From Agromyces sp. LHK192 (GTDB lineage Bacteria > Actinomycetota > Actinomycetes > Actinomycetales > Microbacteriaceae): a stretch of 64,000 bases of DNA. This document shows positions 51,375 through 60,084 of the stretch, piece after piece (the first letter of the stretch is position 1; each line of letters starts with the position of its first letter). A program made the translations under genes and the position numbers. A model generated the notes under the pieces. The model saw only the letters and a program-made list of their open reading frames with translations. It was not told the DNA's origin and made no database searches. Location: contig NZ_CP034753.1 in NCBI RefSeq assembly GCF_004006235.1, positions 2,666,001 to 2,730,000 of the forward strand. The letters run 5' to 3'.

Positions 51375-52853
51375 TCACTCCCCGCTGAAGTCGAGCCGGT
51401 CGTCGGCGACGGCGATGACCGACCAGGTGCCGCCGTCGGCGTCGGTGAAGACGTAGGTCGGCACGATCAGCACCGTCCCGTCGGGCTGCCAGTGCGTGCC
51501 GACGCCGAGCACCGCCTCGACGATCTCGACGTCGTTCACGGCCCAGGAGACCGCCGTGCCCGGGGCCGGGGGCGCGGGCGCCTCGGTGGGGGGCGTCCAG
51601 ACCTCGGGAGCGTCGGGTGCGACCGCATCGGATGCCGCACCGTCGGCGGCGGGCGCCTCGACCGCGTCGAGCACGACGGACTCACGGGCGGCGAACGGCA
51701 TGGCGGTGATCGACGGCCCGAACCGCGGATCCGAGAGCCGCTCGAACGCGGCCTGCTCGCTCACGACGGGATAGTCACCGAGCGGAATCGGCTCGGCGAG
51801 CACGCCAGACGCGCTGAACAGCCCGCCCGGGCCCACCTCGACGTACCACGACTGGTCGAGGCGCTGTCCATCGACGAGCGGCCATGCCTGGGCGGAACGC
51901 GAGACCGCGCCGTCGTAGGTCTCCGACGTGTATTCGAATGCGTCGGCGTCGCGGCCGGTGGCGGCGATGAGCGTCCGCAGCGCGTCGATCGCCGTCGCCT
52001 CGTCGGGGACGGGGCCGTGCGGCTCGCACGACCTGACGTCGGGTTCGGCCGCTCCGCTCTCCCCGACCGAGCCTTCGGGCACGACCGGCATGACCGAGAC
52101 GCCGCACGCCCACGGACTGAGCGCCGGGTCGCTGAACGAGAAGCTCGCCAACCCGTCGAGCGAGACGTACAGCGTCGGTGCCGACCCGTCCTGCGGGCCG
52201 ACGAGCCACGCGCCGTTCTGCACCTCCGGCGTCCCGTCGACACCGAGGTGCGCGGCGAGCGCGCCTACGGTGTCGGCCGTCGCCACGCGGGCGTCGTACC
52301 CGTAAGCCGCCGCCGTGCCCGACTCCTCCGAGAGGCCGGACGCGCGGAAGGTGTTGCGTCCCATGCCGTACGGCGAGAACCCGGCCATCGACTCCGCCGA
52401 CATCCGGGCGTCGAACGCCGAACCCTTCGGTGCGACGGCGATCTCCGGTGCGCCGTCCAGCGCGACGGGCGGGAGCGCGGCGCTGTCGACGACCCGTGGG
52501 CCTGCAGTCGCCGCGCCGATGCCGTAGCCGAGCGCGCCGACGACGACCGCGACGGCGGCCGCCGCGACCACGGGCATCCAGCGCCGACGGCGACGTCCAC
52601 GGGCATCGGCGAGGTCGGCGATCGGGGCGGATGCCCCGGCATCCGCCGGTGCGGCGCCGGCCGGGTCGTCGCCGGCCGAGTCCGACTCGACGCCGGTGTC
52701 ATCGCGCTCGGCCCGCTCGATCACCCGGTCGGCGAATCCGTCGGCTGCCTCGAGTCCTGCGGCCGGGTCGGCGTCGCGCAGGCGCTCGACGGGATCGGCG
52801 TCCCGGTCGTGCTGCGCATCGGGCCGGTCCTGTGGTTCGCGCTGGTCGTTCAT
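51375..52853 (-). CDS. Single-pass membrane protein, putative partner of the ECF sigma factor
   Basis: 492 residues: an acidic cytoplasmic N-terminus (~1-85, with VERLRDADPAAG), a basic RGRRRRRW stop and one helix (~93-117), then a large external domain (~120-492) with four Cys, many Gly/Ser and strand-like segments. It lies 88 bp downstream of the sigma gene on the same strand, the usual anti-sigma position. No HHCC anti-sigma domain is recognisable, so the role is inference. A WTPPTEAPAPPAPG linker (~430) precedes a final small domain. Confidence 0.6.
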   Translation of the reverse strand: MNDQREPQDRPDAQHDRDADPVERLRDADPAAGLEAADGFADRVIERAERDDTGVESDSAGDDPAGAAPADAGASAPIADLADARGRRRRRWMPVVAAAAVAVVVGALGYGIGAATAGPRVVDSAALPPVALDGAPEIAVAPKGSAFDARMSAESMAGFSPYGMGRNTFRASGLSEESGTAAAYGYDARVATADTVGALAAHLGVDGTPEVQNGAWLVGPQDGSAPTLYVSLDGLASFSFSDPALSPWACGVSVMPVVPEGSVGESGAAEPDVRSCEPHGPVPDEATAIDALRTLIAATGRDADAFEYTSETYDGAVSRSAQAWPLVDGQRLDQSWYVEVGPGGLFSASGVLAEPIPLGDYPVVSEQAAFERLSDPRFGPSITAMPFAARESVVLDAVEAPAADGAASDAVAPDAPEVWTPPTEAPAPPAPGTAVSWAVNDVEIVEAVLGVGTHWQPDGTVLIVPTYVFTDADGGTWSVIAVADDRLDFSGE

Positions 52854-52941
52854 CTCGTCCGTCCTCGTCCTTCGGCGTCAACTCGTCTGTGTGCCGGGCG
52901 CCGCCGATCTTGCAGCGACAGCACGGGCCGCGGGCATCCGA

Positions 52942-53466
52942 TCAGAACGTCAGGCGTTCGCCCCACGCCTCGCGGAGGCGCTTGCGCGCTCGCGAGAGCG
53001 CGGCATCCGCCCCGGACCGGGAGATGCCGAGGACGGTGGCGAGCTCGGCACCGTCCAGGCCCTCCCACGCGTGCAGCAGCAGGATGCGCCGGTCGCGTTC
53101 GCCGACGCTCGCGAGCGCGCCGCGCAGCTCGTCGTCGAACAGCGCGCTGAGTTCGGGATCGTCGGCGACCCGCCCGCTCTCGGAATCGGGCAGGTGCTCG
53201 ACGGGCACGTCGCCGAGCTTGCGGCGGTGGTTGGCGAGCACGAACCCGGCGGTCCGGTAGAGCCACGGCAGGACCGCCTCGCGCGGCACGTCGTCGCGCC
53301 GGCGCCACGCCGTCGCGAACACGTCGGCGGCGAGGTCCTCGGCGTCCTGCCTGGGACCGCGGCGCGCGAAGTACCTGACCAGCGCGGTCGAGTGCTCGCG
53401 CGCGACGAGCGTGAACCAGGCGAGGTCGTCGGGCGAGGCGCCGGGTTCGGCGGACTCATCGGGCAT
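52942..53466 (-). CDS. ECF-type RNA polymerase sigma factor
   Basis: 174 residues with sigma-70 region 2 (~18-85, ARRGPRQDAEDLAADVFATAWRR) and region 4 (~115-170, LDGAELATVLGISRSGADAALSRARKRLREA). It lacks region 1/3, as ECF factors do. ATG 53466 has AGGGGAG upstream. It precedes the putative membrane partner by 88 bp. Which regulon it drives is not readable; this type is mostly autoregulated and linked to envelope stress. Confidence 0.9.
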   Translation of the reverse strand: MPDESAEPGASPDDLAWFTLVAREHSTALVRYFARRGPRQDAEDLAADVFATAWRRRDDVPREAVLPWLYRTAGFVLANHRRKLGDVPVEHLPDSESGRVADDPELSALFDDELRGALASVGERDRRILLLHAWEGLDGAELATVLGISRSGADAALSRARKRLREAWGERLTF

Positions 53467-53606
53467 CTGCGCTCCCCTGGTCTCGCCGGCGTCGGCGGCG
53501 TCGATGGCGGTCGTCACAACAGGTCTGTGTCGCGACATCCGCGAGTCTTGCACGTGCGTTCGGGTCGCACTGCGGGCGAGCCGGTCCTCCTGCGGTTCGC
53601 GCGATC

Positions 53607-54263
53607 TCAGGCCGCCGACCGGGTGTCTTGCGCGACGACGCAGCCGTGCTCCATCCGGACCACGCGGTCGGCCTCCGCGATCGCCCATTCGTCGTGGGTG
53701 ACGCACACGACGGCGGCACCGCGGGCCGCCTCCTCCGCCAGGATCCGCCGAGTGCGCTCGACGCTCGCCCGATCGAGTCCGGCGGCCGGTTCGTCGAGCA
53801 GCAGGATGCCGGGCCTGCCCACGATGCCCTGCGCGAGGAACGTGCGTTGCCGCTGCCCACCCGAGAGCGCCGTGAGCGGCCGGGCAGCGTGGTCCGACAT
53901 CCCCACCCGTTCGATGGCCTCGGCGATCGCGTCGCGCACCGTCGCACGGGGCATCCGGTCGGTCGTCGACCAGGTGCCGATCGCCACGACGTCGGCGACC
54001 GTCACCGGAAGCGCGTCCGGTGCGATCGGCCGTTGGACGACGAGGGCGAGCGAGCCGTTGCGCTCGATGCTCCCGCGCCTGGGGCGGCGGACTCCGGCGA
54101 GCAGTTCGATGAGCGTGGACTTGCCCGAACCGTTCGGCCCGGCGATCGCGACGATCTCGCCGAATCCGACCTCGAGGTCGACGTCGTGGACCGCGTCGGC
54201 GTCGCGATAGGCGAAGCAGAGGGAGCGCGCGAGCAGGGCGGGTTCGGGGGTGGAGCCGTTCAC
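53607..54263 (-). CDS. aztA: Zinc ABC transporter ATP-binding protein
   Basis: 218 residues: Walker A GPNGSGKST (~41-49), Q-loop, signature LSGGQRQRT (~128) and Walker B LLLDEPAAGL (~150), D-loop and H-switch VTHDE. Similar to the AztA ATPase of the AztABCD zinc importer. GTG 54263 is the start, a few bases from the Zur-like box. It diverges from aztB, so the ATPase is on the other strand from the rest of the system. Confidence 0.9.
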   Translation of the reverse strand: MNGSTPEPALLARSLCFAYRDADAVHDVDLEVGFGEIVAIAGPNGSGKSTLIELLAGVRRPRRGSIERNGSLALVVQRPIAPDALPVTVADVVAIGTWSTTDRMPRATVRDAIAEAIERVGMSDHAARPLTALSGGQRQRTFLAQGIVGRPGILLLDEPAAGLDRASVERTRRILAEEAARGAAVVCVTHDEWAIAEADRVVRMEHGCVVAQDTRSAA

Positions 54264-54281
54264 AGGCCCATCCTACCAAAT

Positions 54282-54296
54282 TGATAATGGTTCTCA
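54282..54296. promoter_or_regulatory. Zur-like box between aztA and aztB
   Basis: TGATAATGGTTCTCA, a 7-1-7 dyad with five of seven paired positions, in the 54-bp gap between the divergent zinc transporter genes. It resembles the actinobacterial Zur (Fur-family) box TGAAAATGATTTTCA. Expected effect: derepression of both units under zinc limitation. Confidence 0.7.
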
Positions 54297-54317
54297 CTCT
54301 CGCTATGCTCGCTCGAC

Positions 54318-55202
54318 GTGCCCTGGTTGACCGATCCCTTCACCACCGAGTTCTTCGGGCGCGCCCTCCTCGGCGGCGCGCTCGTCGCCGTGATCTGCGG
54401 GGTCGTCGGCACGTGGGTCGTCATCCGCGGCATGGCCTTCCTCGGCGAGGCGATCGGGCACGGGATGCTGCCCGGCGTGGCGCTCGCCACCGTGCTCGGC
54501 CTTCCCCTGCTGCTCGGCGCCGCCGTCAGCGCCGTCGCGATGAGCACCGCGATCGGCGTCCTGCAGCGGCGCGGTCGCCTCTCGTACGACACGAGCATCG
54601 GCCTGCTGTTCGTCGCGATGCTGTCGCTCGGCGTGATCATCGTGTCGCACTCGCGGAGCTTCGCGACGGATGCCACGGCCCTGCTCTTCGGCGACATCCT
54701 CGCCATCGACGGCACCGACCTGCTCGTGCTCCTGATCGCGGTCGCCGTGACCATCGGCACCGCGGCATGGTTCCACCGCTCGTTCGTCGCCGCCGCGTTC
54801 GACCCGCGGATCGCGACGACCCTGGGCCTGCACCCCGAGCGCGCCCAGGTCGCGCTCGTCGGCCTCGTGACGCTCGCCGTGGTCGCGTCGTTCCAGGCCG
54901 TGGGCACGCTGCTCGTCGTGGGACTCCTGCTCGCACCGGCGGTCGCGGCCCGAGCATGGACCGCACGCATCCCGGCGACCATGTCGTTGGCCGCGGCCGT
55001 CGGCGTGCTGGCCGTCGGGATCGGCCTGCTCGCCTCCTGGCATCTGGGCACGGCCGCGGGCGCCTCGATCTCGGGCGCGGCCATCCTGCTCGCCGTCGCA
55101 TCGTCGGCGGGCCGATCGCTCCTCACCGGATCGGTTCGGAGGCGCTCCCCGCACCCGGCCGAGGCGGTCGAAGCGCCGGCCGCCGCGACGAACGCCACCT
55201 GA
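54318..55202 (+). CDS. aztB: Zinc ABC transporter permease
   Basis: 294-residue ABC-3 family permease with about eight helices (~15-260); the family segment FLGEAIGHGMLPGVALA (~45-61) and QAVGTLLVVGLLLAPAVAARAW (~192-213) are well conserved. Forms the zinc channel with AztA. GTG 54318 lies right after the Zur-like box. Short polar C-terminal tail. First of four plus-strand genes. Confidence 0.9.
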   Translation: MPWLTDPFTTEFFGRALLGGALVAVICGVVGTWVVIRGMAFLGEAIGHGMLPGVALATVLGLPLLLGAAVSAVAMSTAIGVLQRRGRLSYDTSIGLLFVAMLSLGVIIVSHSRSFATDATALLFGDILAIDGTDLLVLLIAVAVTIGTAAWFHRSFVAAAFDPRIATTLGLHPERAQVALVGLVTLAVVASFQAVGTLLVVGLLLAPAVAARAWTARIPATMSLAAAVGVLAVGIGLLASWHLGTAAGASISGAAILLAVASSAGRSLLTGSVRRRSPHPAEAVEAPAAATNAT

Positions 55203-55264
55203 CCCCCGTATCGCAGATCCCCTCGATGTCCGCCGCGCTCCTCCGCCCCACCGAGAAAGACCTC

Positions 55265-56497
55265 ATGCATCGCTTCCGTCCACTCATCGCCCTCGTTGCC
55301 GCCGTAGCCGTCGTCAACCTCACCGCGTGCGCAACCGACTCCACCCGAGCCGACGGGCCGACCGCGGAGTCGGACCCTGCCGACCACGGCCGGGTCGACG
55401 GCGCCCGGGAGGTCGCCGAACCGCAGCTCGCGCTGTTGGCGGTCGACGACGACGGGGCGGCTGCGCTGCTCGACCTGCTCGACGACTCCACGGCCGAGCT
55501 CGATGCGATCGGTGCGCCGCTCGCGCTCGCGAGTGACGGCCGCTACGCCTTCGTCACGACCGACGACGGCCTCGAGATCCTCGACAGCGGAAGGTGGTCG
55601 TGGGACCACGGCGACCACTTCCACTACTCCCTCGCCGAGCCTCGCACGATCGGCACGCTGCCGGGCGAGGGCGAAGCGACGGTCGCCACCGGATCGCTCT
55701 CGACCGCGGGGGCGACCGGCGTCTTCTTCGCGGGCTCGGGCGAGGCGGTCCTCCTCGACAACGCCGCCCTCGCCGACGGTGAGATCGTCGAGCGGTTCCG
55801 CCTCGACGGTGACGACGACACCGGCATCGTCGCGCCGCTCGGCGACGGCGCGATCGTGAGCGACCTCGCCGGCGGCCGCCTCGTCTTCCATACGGCCGAC
55901 GGAGTGCCGACCGACGCGTCCGCCGACTGCGCCGACCCGGCGGGCACGATCGCCACGACGGTCGGCGTCGTCGTCGGATGCGCAGCGGGTGCGGTGCTCG
56001 CGAGGTCCGAGGACACCGGCGACGAACCGTCCTTCGAGACGATCCCCTACCCGGCCGAGTTCGGCCCGGTCACCGGCGACGACCGGGCCACCGCGTTCGA
56101 CGGACGCAGGACCCGGCCGACGGTGGCCGCGATCGCGGGCGCGCGCGGCTTCTGGCTGCTCGACACCCGCGACCGCGGGTGGCAGCTCGTCGAGACGACC
56201 TCGCCGCTGGCCCGCGTCACCGCGGTCGACGACGCCGACGGGCACGTCGTCGCCGTCGACCAGGAAGGCCGCGTGCGCGTGTACTCGGCCGAGACCGGGG
56301 CCGAACTCGCCGCGACCGAGCCGCTGGTGGATGCCTCCGCGGCATCCGTCTCGCTCGTCGTCGACGGCCAGCGCGCCTACGTCAACGATGCCGCCGGGGG
56401 CGTGGTGCTCGAGATCGACTACGCCGACGGTGCCCGCGTCGCCCGCACGCTCGAGACGCCGGCCGCTCCGGTGTTCTTCACGGAGGTGGGCCGATGA
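55265..56497 (+). CDS. aztD: AztD-like zinc metallochaperone lipoprotein (copy 1)
   Basis: 410 residues, lipobox VNLTACA after a 15-residue hydrophobic core; then a beta-propeller-like body. The His/Asp-rich WDHGDHFHYSLAEPR segment (~111-125) is characteristic of AztD and its kin, and is a likely zinc site. AztD passes zinc to the binding protein AztC. ATG 55265 is preferred (GAGAAAG upstream); an in-frame ATG at 55226 has no signal peptide directly after it. Its TGA overlaps the aztC start. Confidence 0.8.
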   Translation: MHRFRPLIALVAAVAVVNLTACATDSTRADGPTAESDPADHGRVDGAREVAEPQLALLAVDDDGAAALLDLLDDSTAELDAIGAPLALASDGRYAFVTTDDGLEILDSGRWSWDHGDHFHYSLAEPRTIGTLPGEGEATVATGSLSTAGATGVFFAGSGEAVLLDNAALADGEIVERFRLDGDDDTGIVAPLGDGAIVSDLAGGRLVFHTADGVPTDASADCADPAGTIATTVGVVVGCAAGAVLARSEDTGDEPSFETIPYPAEFGPVTGDDRATAFDGRRTRPTVAAIAGARGFWLLDTRDRGWQLVETTSPLARVTAVDDADGHVVAVDQEGRVRVYSAETGAELAATEPLVDASAASVSLVVDGQRAYVNDAAGGVVLEIDYADGARVARTLETPAAPVFFTEVGR

Positions 56498-57423
56498 CTC
56501 GCACGAAGCGGGCGAGGCTCGGCGGCGGCGTCGCGCTCGCAGCAACCGTGCTCGCCGTCTCGGCCGCGTGCTCGGCCGGCGGCGCCGACGACACCCCGCA
56601 GGTCGTCGTCACCACCAACATCCTCGGCGACATCGTCGAGCAGGTGGTCGGCGACCAGGCCGAGGTCACGACGCTCATGAAGCCGAACGCCGACCCGCAC
56701 TCGTTCGAGATCTCCGCCAGGGATGCCGCGCTCATGGAGCGCGCCGACCTCGTCGTCTCGAACGGACTCGGCCTCGAGGAGGGCGTGCAGCAGCATGTCG
56801 ACCGCGCGGTCGACGCCGGCGTCCCGACCTTCGTCGCCGGCGACCGCATCGAGGTGCTCGACTATGCCGACGGCGACGACTCCGGGGCAGCCGACCCGCA
56901 CTTCTGGACCGATCCGGCACGCGTGGTCGACGTGGTCGAAGCGCTCGAGGCCGAACTCGTCGAGATTCCCGGGGTCGATGCCGAGGCCGTCCGGGCGCAG
57001 ACCGCCGCGTACCTCGCCGACCTCGAGACCCTCGACGCCGAGATGATCGACGCGTTCGCCGCGATCCCTGCCGAACGTCGCGCGCTGGTGACGAACCACC
57101 ACGTGTTCGGATACCTCGCCGAGCGCTTCGACTTCGAGGTGATCGGCGCGGTGATCCCCGGCGGCACCACGCTCGCCGCCCCCAGCGCCGCCGACCTGCG
57201 CGACCTCGCGTCCGCCATCGAGGCGGCCGGCGTGCCGACGATCTTCGCCGAGTCCTCGCAGCCCGACCGCCTGGTGCAGGTGCTCGCGAGCGAGGCCGGC
57301 ATCGACGTCGACGTGGTCGGGCTGTTCACCGAATCGCTCACCGCCCCCGGTGAGGGCGCCGACACCTATCTCGACATGATGCGCGCCAACACCGAGCGCA
57401 TCGCGCAGGGCCTCACCCGGTGA
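56494..57423 (+). CDS. aztC: Zinc ABC transporter substrate-binding lipoprotein
   Basis: 309 residues, lipobox VSAACS (~22-27), ZnuA/TroA-like cluster A-I fold. Metal ligands expected in NADPHSFEIS (~67), TNHHVFGYLAERFDF (~202) and the C-terminal FAESS...GLFTESL. A short His-poor loop replaces the long His-rich loop of ZnuA, as in AztC. ATG 56494 overlaps the upstream stop codon. It lies between two AztD-like genes. Confidence 0.9.
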   Translation: MTRTKRARLGGGVALAATVLAVSAACSAGGADDTPQVVVTTNILGDIVEQVVGDQAEVTTLMKPNADPHSFEISARDAALMERADLVVSNGLGLEEGVQQHVDRAVDAGVPTFVAGDRIEVLDYADGDDSGAADPHFWTDPARVVDVVEALEAELVEIPGVDAEAVRAQTAAYLADLETLDAEMIDAFAAIPAERRALVTNHHVFGYLAERFDFEVIGAVIPGGTTLAAPSAADLRDLASAIEAAGVPTIFAESSQPDRLVQVLASEAGIDVDVVGLFTESLTAPGEGADTYLDMMRANTERIAQGLTR

Positions 57424-57494
57424 GCGGATGCCTCGGCATCCGCGGTGACCGGATCATCCGCCTCATGAGGAGGCGATCCAAGGAAAGGGAAACC

Positions 57495-58697
57495 ATGCAA
57501 CGACGAATCCGACTGGCCGCAGCGGCCGCCGTCGTGACCGGCACTGCGCTGGTCGCGACCGCGTGCGCGAGTCCGGCAGGCGGCGGATCCGAGCCGACTG
57601 CCGAGCCGAGCGCCTCGGCGACGACGGCCGAGGGCCGTGTCGCCGTCTCCTACGAGGGCGGCGTCGCCGTGCTCGACGGCGAGACGCTCGAGGTGCTCGC
57701 CGAGCTGCCGTCCGAGGAGTTCACGCGCGTGAACGACTTCGGCGACGGCCGCACCATCTCCGTCACCACCTCCGAGGGCTTCCAGATGCTCGACACCGCG
57801 GAGCCCGCGCTGACCGACATCGTGTTCGAGGCGGCCGGCGCGGGGCACGTCGTGACCCATCACGGGCACACGGTGCTGTTCGACGACGCCACCGGCACGA
57901 CCACGATCCTCCACAGCGACGCCTTCGCCGACGGCTACGACGAGATGCCCGAGGTCACGACCTACGAGGCCGACTCGCCCCACCACGGCGTGTCGATCGT
58001 GCTCGAGGACCACACGCTGGTGACCACGATCGGCACCGAGGAATCGCGGTCCGGCTCTGCCGCGCTGCACGCGCACGACGACCACTGGGACGAGGTCGCC
58101 TCGAGCGCCGAGTGCCCCGGCATCCACGGCGAGGGAACCGCGGCCGATGAGGTCGTCGTGTTCGGTTGCGAGAACGGTGCGCTGTTGTTCAAGGACGGCG
58201 AGTACGTGAAGCTCGCGGCGCCCGACCCGGTCGGTCGGATGGGCAGCGCGTGGACCTCGGAGGACAGCCCGCTCGTCGTCGGGGACTACCAGAACGACCC
58301 CGACGCCGAGGGCTACCTGCTGAACGCCGTCGCGATCATCGACACCGCGGCGGAGACGTTCCAGGTGGTGGACCTCCCCGACGAGGTGCAGTACACCTTC
58401 CGTGACGTCGCGCGCGGCCCTGGCGACCTGGCCTACATCCTCTCGGCGGACGGGCGGATCCACGTGCTCGACCCCGAGACGGGCGAACTCACCGAGTCGT
58501 TCCCGGTCATCGGCGCCTGGGAGGGGCCGGCCGAGTGGCAGGAGGCGCACCCGGCGATCAAGGTGAACGGCGACATCGCGTACGTCACCGAACCCGCCGC
58601 GAACTCGGTGCACGCGGTGGACCTCACGACCGGTGAGATCGTGACGTCGGTCGAGCTCGACCACACCCCCAACGAGATCGCGGTCGCGCTGGGCTGA
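57495..58697 (+). CDS. aztD: AztD-like zinc metallochaperone lipoprotein (copy 2)
   Basis: 400 residues with lipobox VATACAS and a seven-blade propeller-like sequence. Histidine clusters GHVVTHHGHTVLF (~118-130) and HAHDDHWDEVASSAECPG (~192-209) fit the zinc-binding loops of AztD. AAGGAAAGGGAAACC precedes ATG 57495. It is more typical of AztD than copy 1. A good terminator hairpin follows at 58728-58760. Confidence 0.85.
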   Translation: MQRRIRLAAAAAVVTGTALVATACASPAGGGSEPTAEPSASATTAEGRVAVSYEGGVAVLDGETLEVLAELPSEEFTRVNDFGDGRTISVTTSEGFQMLDTAEPALTDIVFEAAGAGHVVTHHGHTVLFDDATGTTTILHSDAFADGYDEMPEVTTYEADSPHHGVSIVLEDHTLVTTIGTEESRSGSAALHAHDDHWDEVASSAECPGIHGEGTAADEVVVFGCENGALLFKDGEYVKLAAPDPVGRMGSAWTSEDSPLVVGDYQNDPDAEGYLLNAVAIIDTAAETFQVVDLPDEVQYTFRDVARGPGDLAYILSADGRIHVLDPETGELTESFPVIGAWEGPAEWQEAHPAIKVNGDIAYVTEPAANSVHAVDLTTGEIVTSVELDHTPNEIAVALG

Positions 58698-58727
58698 TCG
58701 ACCGGTTCCGCACGCGCAAGTCGGCGG

Positions 58728-58760
58728 CCGGCGGATGCCCCTCTGGGCGGTATCCGCCGG
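58728..58760. terminator. Terminator after the zinc operon
   Basis: Inverted repeat CCGGCGGAT (58728-58736) / ATCCGCCGG (58752-58760) with an inner GCCC-ctct-GGGC stem, between the stop of aztD copy 2 and the convergent hypothetical gene. Confidence 0.7.
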
Positions 58761-58775
58761 TCGTCGCGTGCGGCA

Positions 58776-59480
58776 TCACGCGGGCGTGTCCAGGCACTGG
58801 ACGTCGTCGATCCAACTCCATCCGGCCTCGTCATCGCCGTAGATCAGTGGAGTCGGCTCGTAACCGACGACGTCGTGCAGGAACTCCCTCCGGGTCCAGT
58901 CCGGCTCGACGGCGCCCTCGTCCCTCGCGAACGCGACGGTCACCATCAGGGCGTCGCAATCGGCCTCGGTGAACAACGCCGACTGCCAGCAGCCGTTGAG
59001 GTACTTGTCGGGGCATTGATCGGCCATCCGATCGTCCCCGTACCACTCGATCGCCGCCGGGAAGGTGAACAACGTCTCACCGGACTGCCACCGCTCGACG
59101 GCGGCCTCCGACTGCGCGAGCATCCGCTCGGAGATGACCTCGGCCACCCGCGCGGCGCCGAGTCCGACCGCGACGAGCAGCAGCGCGAACGCGACGGCGC
59201 CGGCCACGATGCCGATCACGACGCCGCGCGACGGTCGACGCCGCCCCGTGCCTGCGGAAGCCCCGGGTCCGCCGCGCCCCTCCGATTCCGCGATCAACGC
59301 GACGCGCGCGGATGCCAGGGTGCTGCCCCATGCCTCGGCCTCGGCCCGGCCGGCCGGATCCGGGTATCGGGCGGGATGCCGCGCCCAGAGCTCGGCGCGG
59401 AACGCATCGTCGATCTGCTGCGGGGTCGGCCGCACGCCGGGAGGAAGGCGCAGCACTGCGCGCGCGGTGTTCGGGTCCAC
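58776..59480 (-). CDS. Membrane protein with J-domain-like N-terminus, unknown function
   Basis: 234 residues: an N-terminal helical segment (~10-55, LRLPPGVRPTPQQIDDAFRAELWARHPARYPDPA) that resembles a short J-domain with ARHP in the HPD place, a basic linker, one helix (~87-110), and an external domain with four Cys (CPDKYLNGC, EADCDAL, VQCLD). GTG 59480 starts it 22 bp after the HxlR regulator stop, so they are probably co-transcribed. No family recognised. Confidence 0.62.
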   Translation of the reverse strand: MDPNTARAVLRLPPGVRPTPQQIDDAFRAELWARHPARYPDPAGRAEAEAWGSTLASARVALIAESEGRGGPGASAGTGRRRPSRGVVIGIVAGAVAFALLLVAVGLGAARVAEVISERMLAQSEAAVERWQSGETLFTFPAAIEWYGDDRMADQCPDKYLNGCWQSALFTEADCDALMVTVAFARDEGAVEPDWTRREFLHDVVGYEPTPLIYGDDEAGWSWIDDVQCLDTPA

Positions 59481-59502
59481 AGGGTGAGCATATGGGTCAG
59501 GA

Positions 59503-60000
59503 CTACGCGGCGTCGCCGACCGCCCGCTCGTATGCCTGCCGCAGCAGTTCGCTCGGTCTCGGGGCGTCGGGATCGGGCCGCGCGACACCGAGATGCCGCT
59601 CGCGGAGCTCGTCCATCATCGCGTCGACCAGGGCGGGTCCGCCGTCCCGCAGGAGCTCGGCGCGCACGCGCAACCGCGGGTCGCCCTCGCGGTGCGCGAG
59701 CCCCCAGTTTCCCAGCGCCACGAGCACCGGGAGCGTCTGGATGCCGGACTCGGTGAGCGTGTACGCCGCCCGCTGACCGCGACGCGCCTCGGCGCGGACG
59801 AGCAGGCCCGCGTCGACGAGCCGGCGGAGGCGCTCGGCGAGGATGTTGCTCGCGATGCCCTCCTCGGAGCCGGCGAGCAGCTCGCGGAAGTGCCGGCGGT
59901 CGCCGAACATCATGTCGCGAAGCACCAGCATCGACCACGGGTCTCCGAGGGCTTCGACGGCGCGGTTGATCGCGCATCCGGAGCGGGGCTGGCGTTCCAT
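59503..60000 (-). CDS. HxlR family transcriptional regulator
   Basis: 165 residues with the HxlR winged-helix: Cys9 in GCAINRAVEALGDPWSMLVLRDMMFG, the recognition region ASNILAERLRRLVDAGLL (~49-66) and the wing AAYTLTESG. The N-terminal Cys is often redox-sensitive in this family. The C-terminal ~50 residues are extended. ATG 60000 lies next to the likely operator, and divergent to a RibD/DHFR-fold gene that is its obvious target. Confidence 0.88.
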   Translation of the reverse strand: MERQPRSGCAINRAVEALGDPWSMLVLRDMMFGDRRHFRELLAGSEEGIASNILAERLRRLVDAGLLVRAEARRGQRAAYTLTESGIQTLPVLVALGNWGLAHREGDPRLRVRAELLRDGGPALVDAMMDELRERHLGVARPDPDAPRPSELLRQAYERAVGDAA

Positions 60001-60014
60001 GCCGTCAGTCTAGT

Positions 60015-60031
60015 GGTTGCAATTCGCAATC
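60015..60031. promoter_or_regulatory. Dyad between the HxlR regulator and the RibD/DHFR-fold gene
   Basis: TTGC-AATTC-GCAA at 60017-60029, placed 17-29 bp before the regulator start and 56-68 bp before the divergent gene. TTGCAA may also serve as the -35 of the plus-strand promoter. Likely autoregulatory operator. Confidence 0.45.
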
Positions 60032-60084
60032 AGTAGCGATACGTTCGCGGCATCCGATCCGAGACCACCGAACACGGAGGAACC

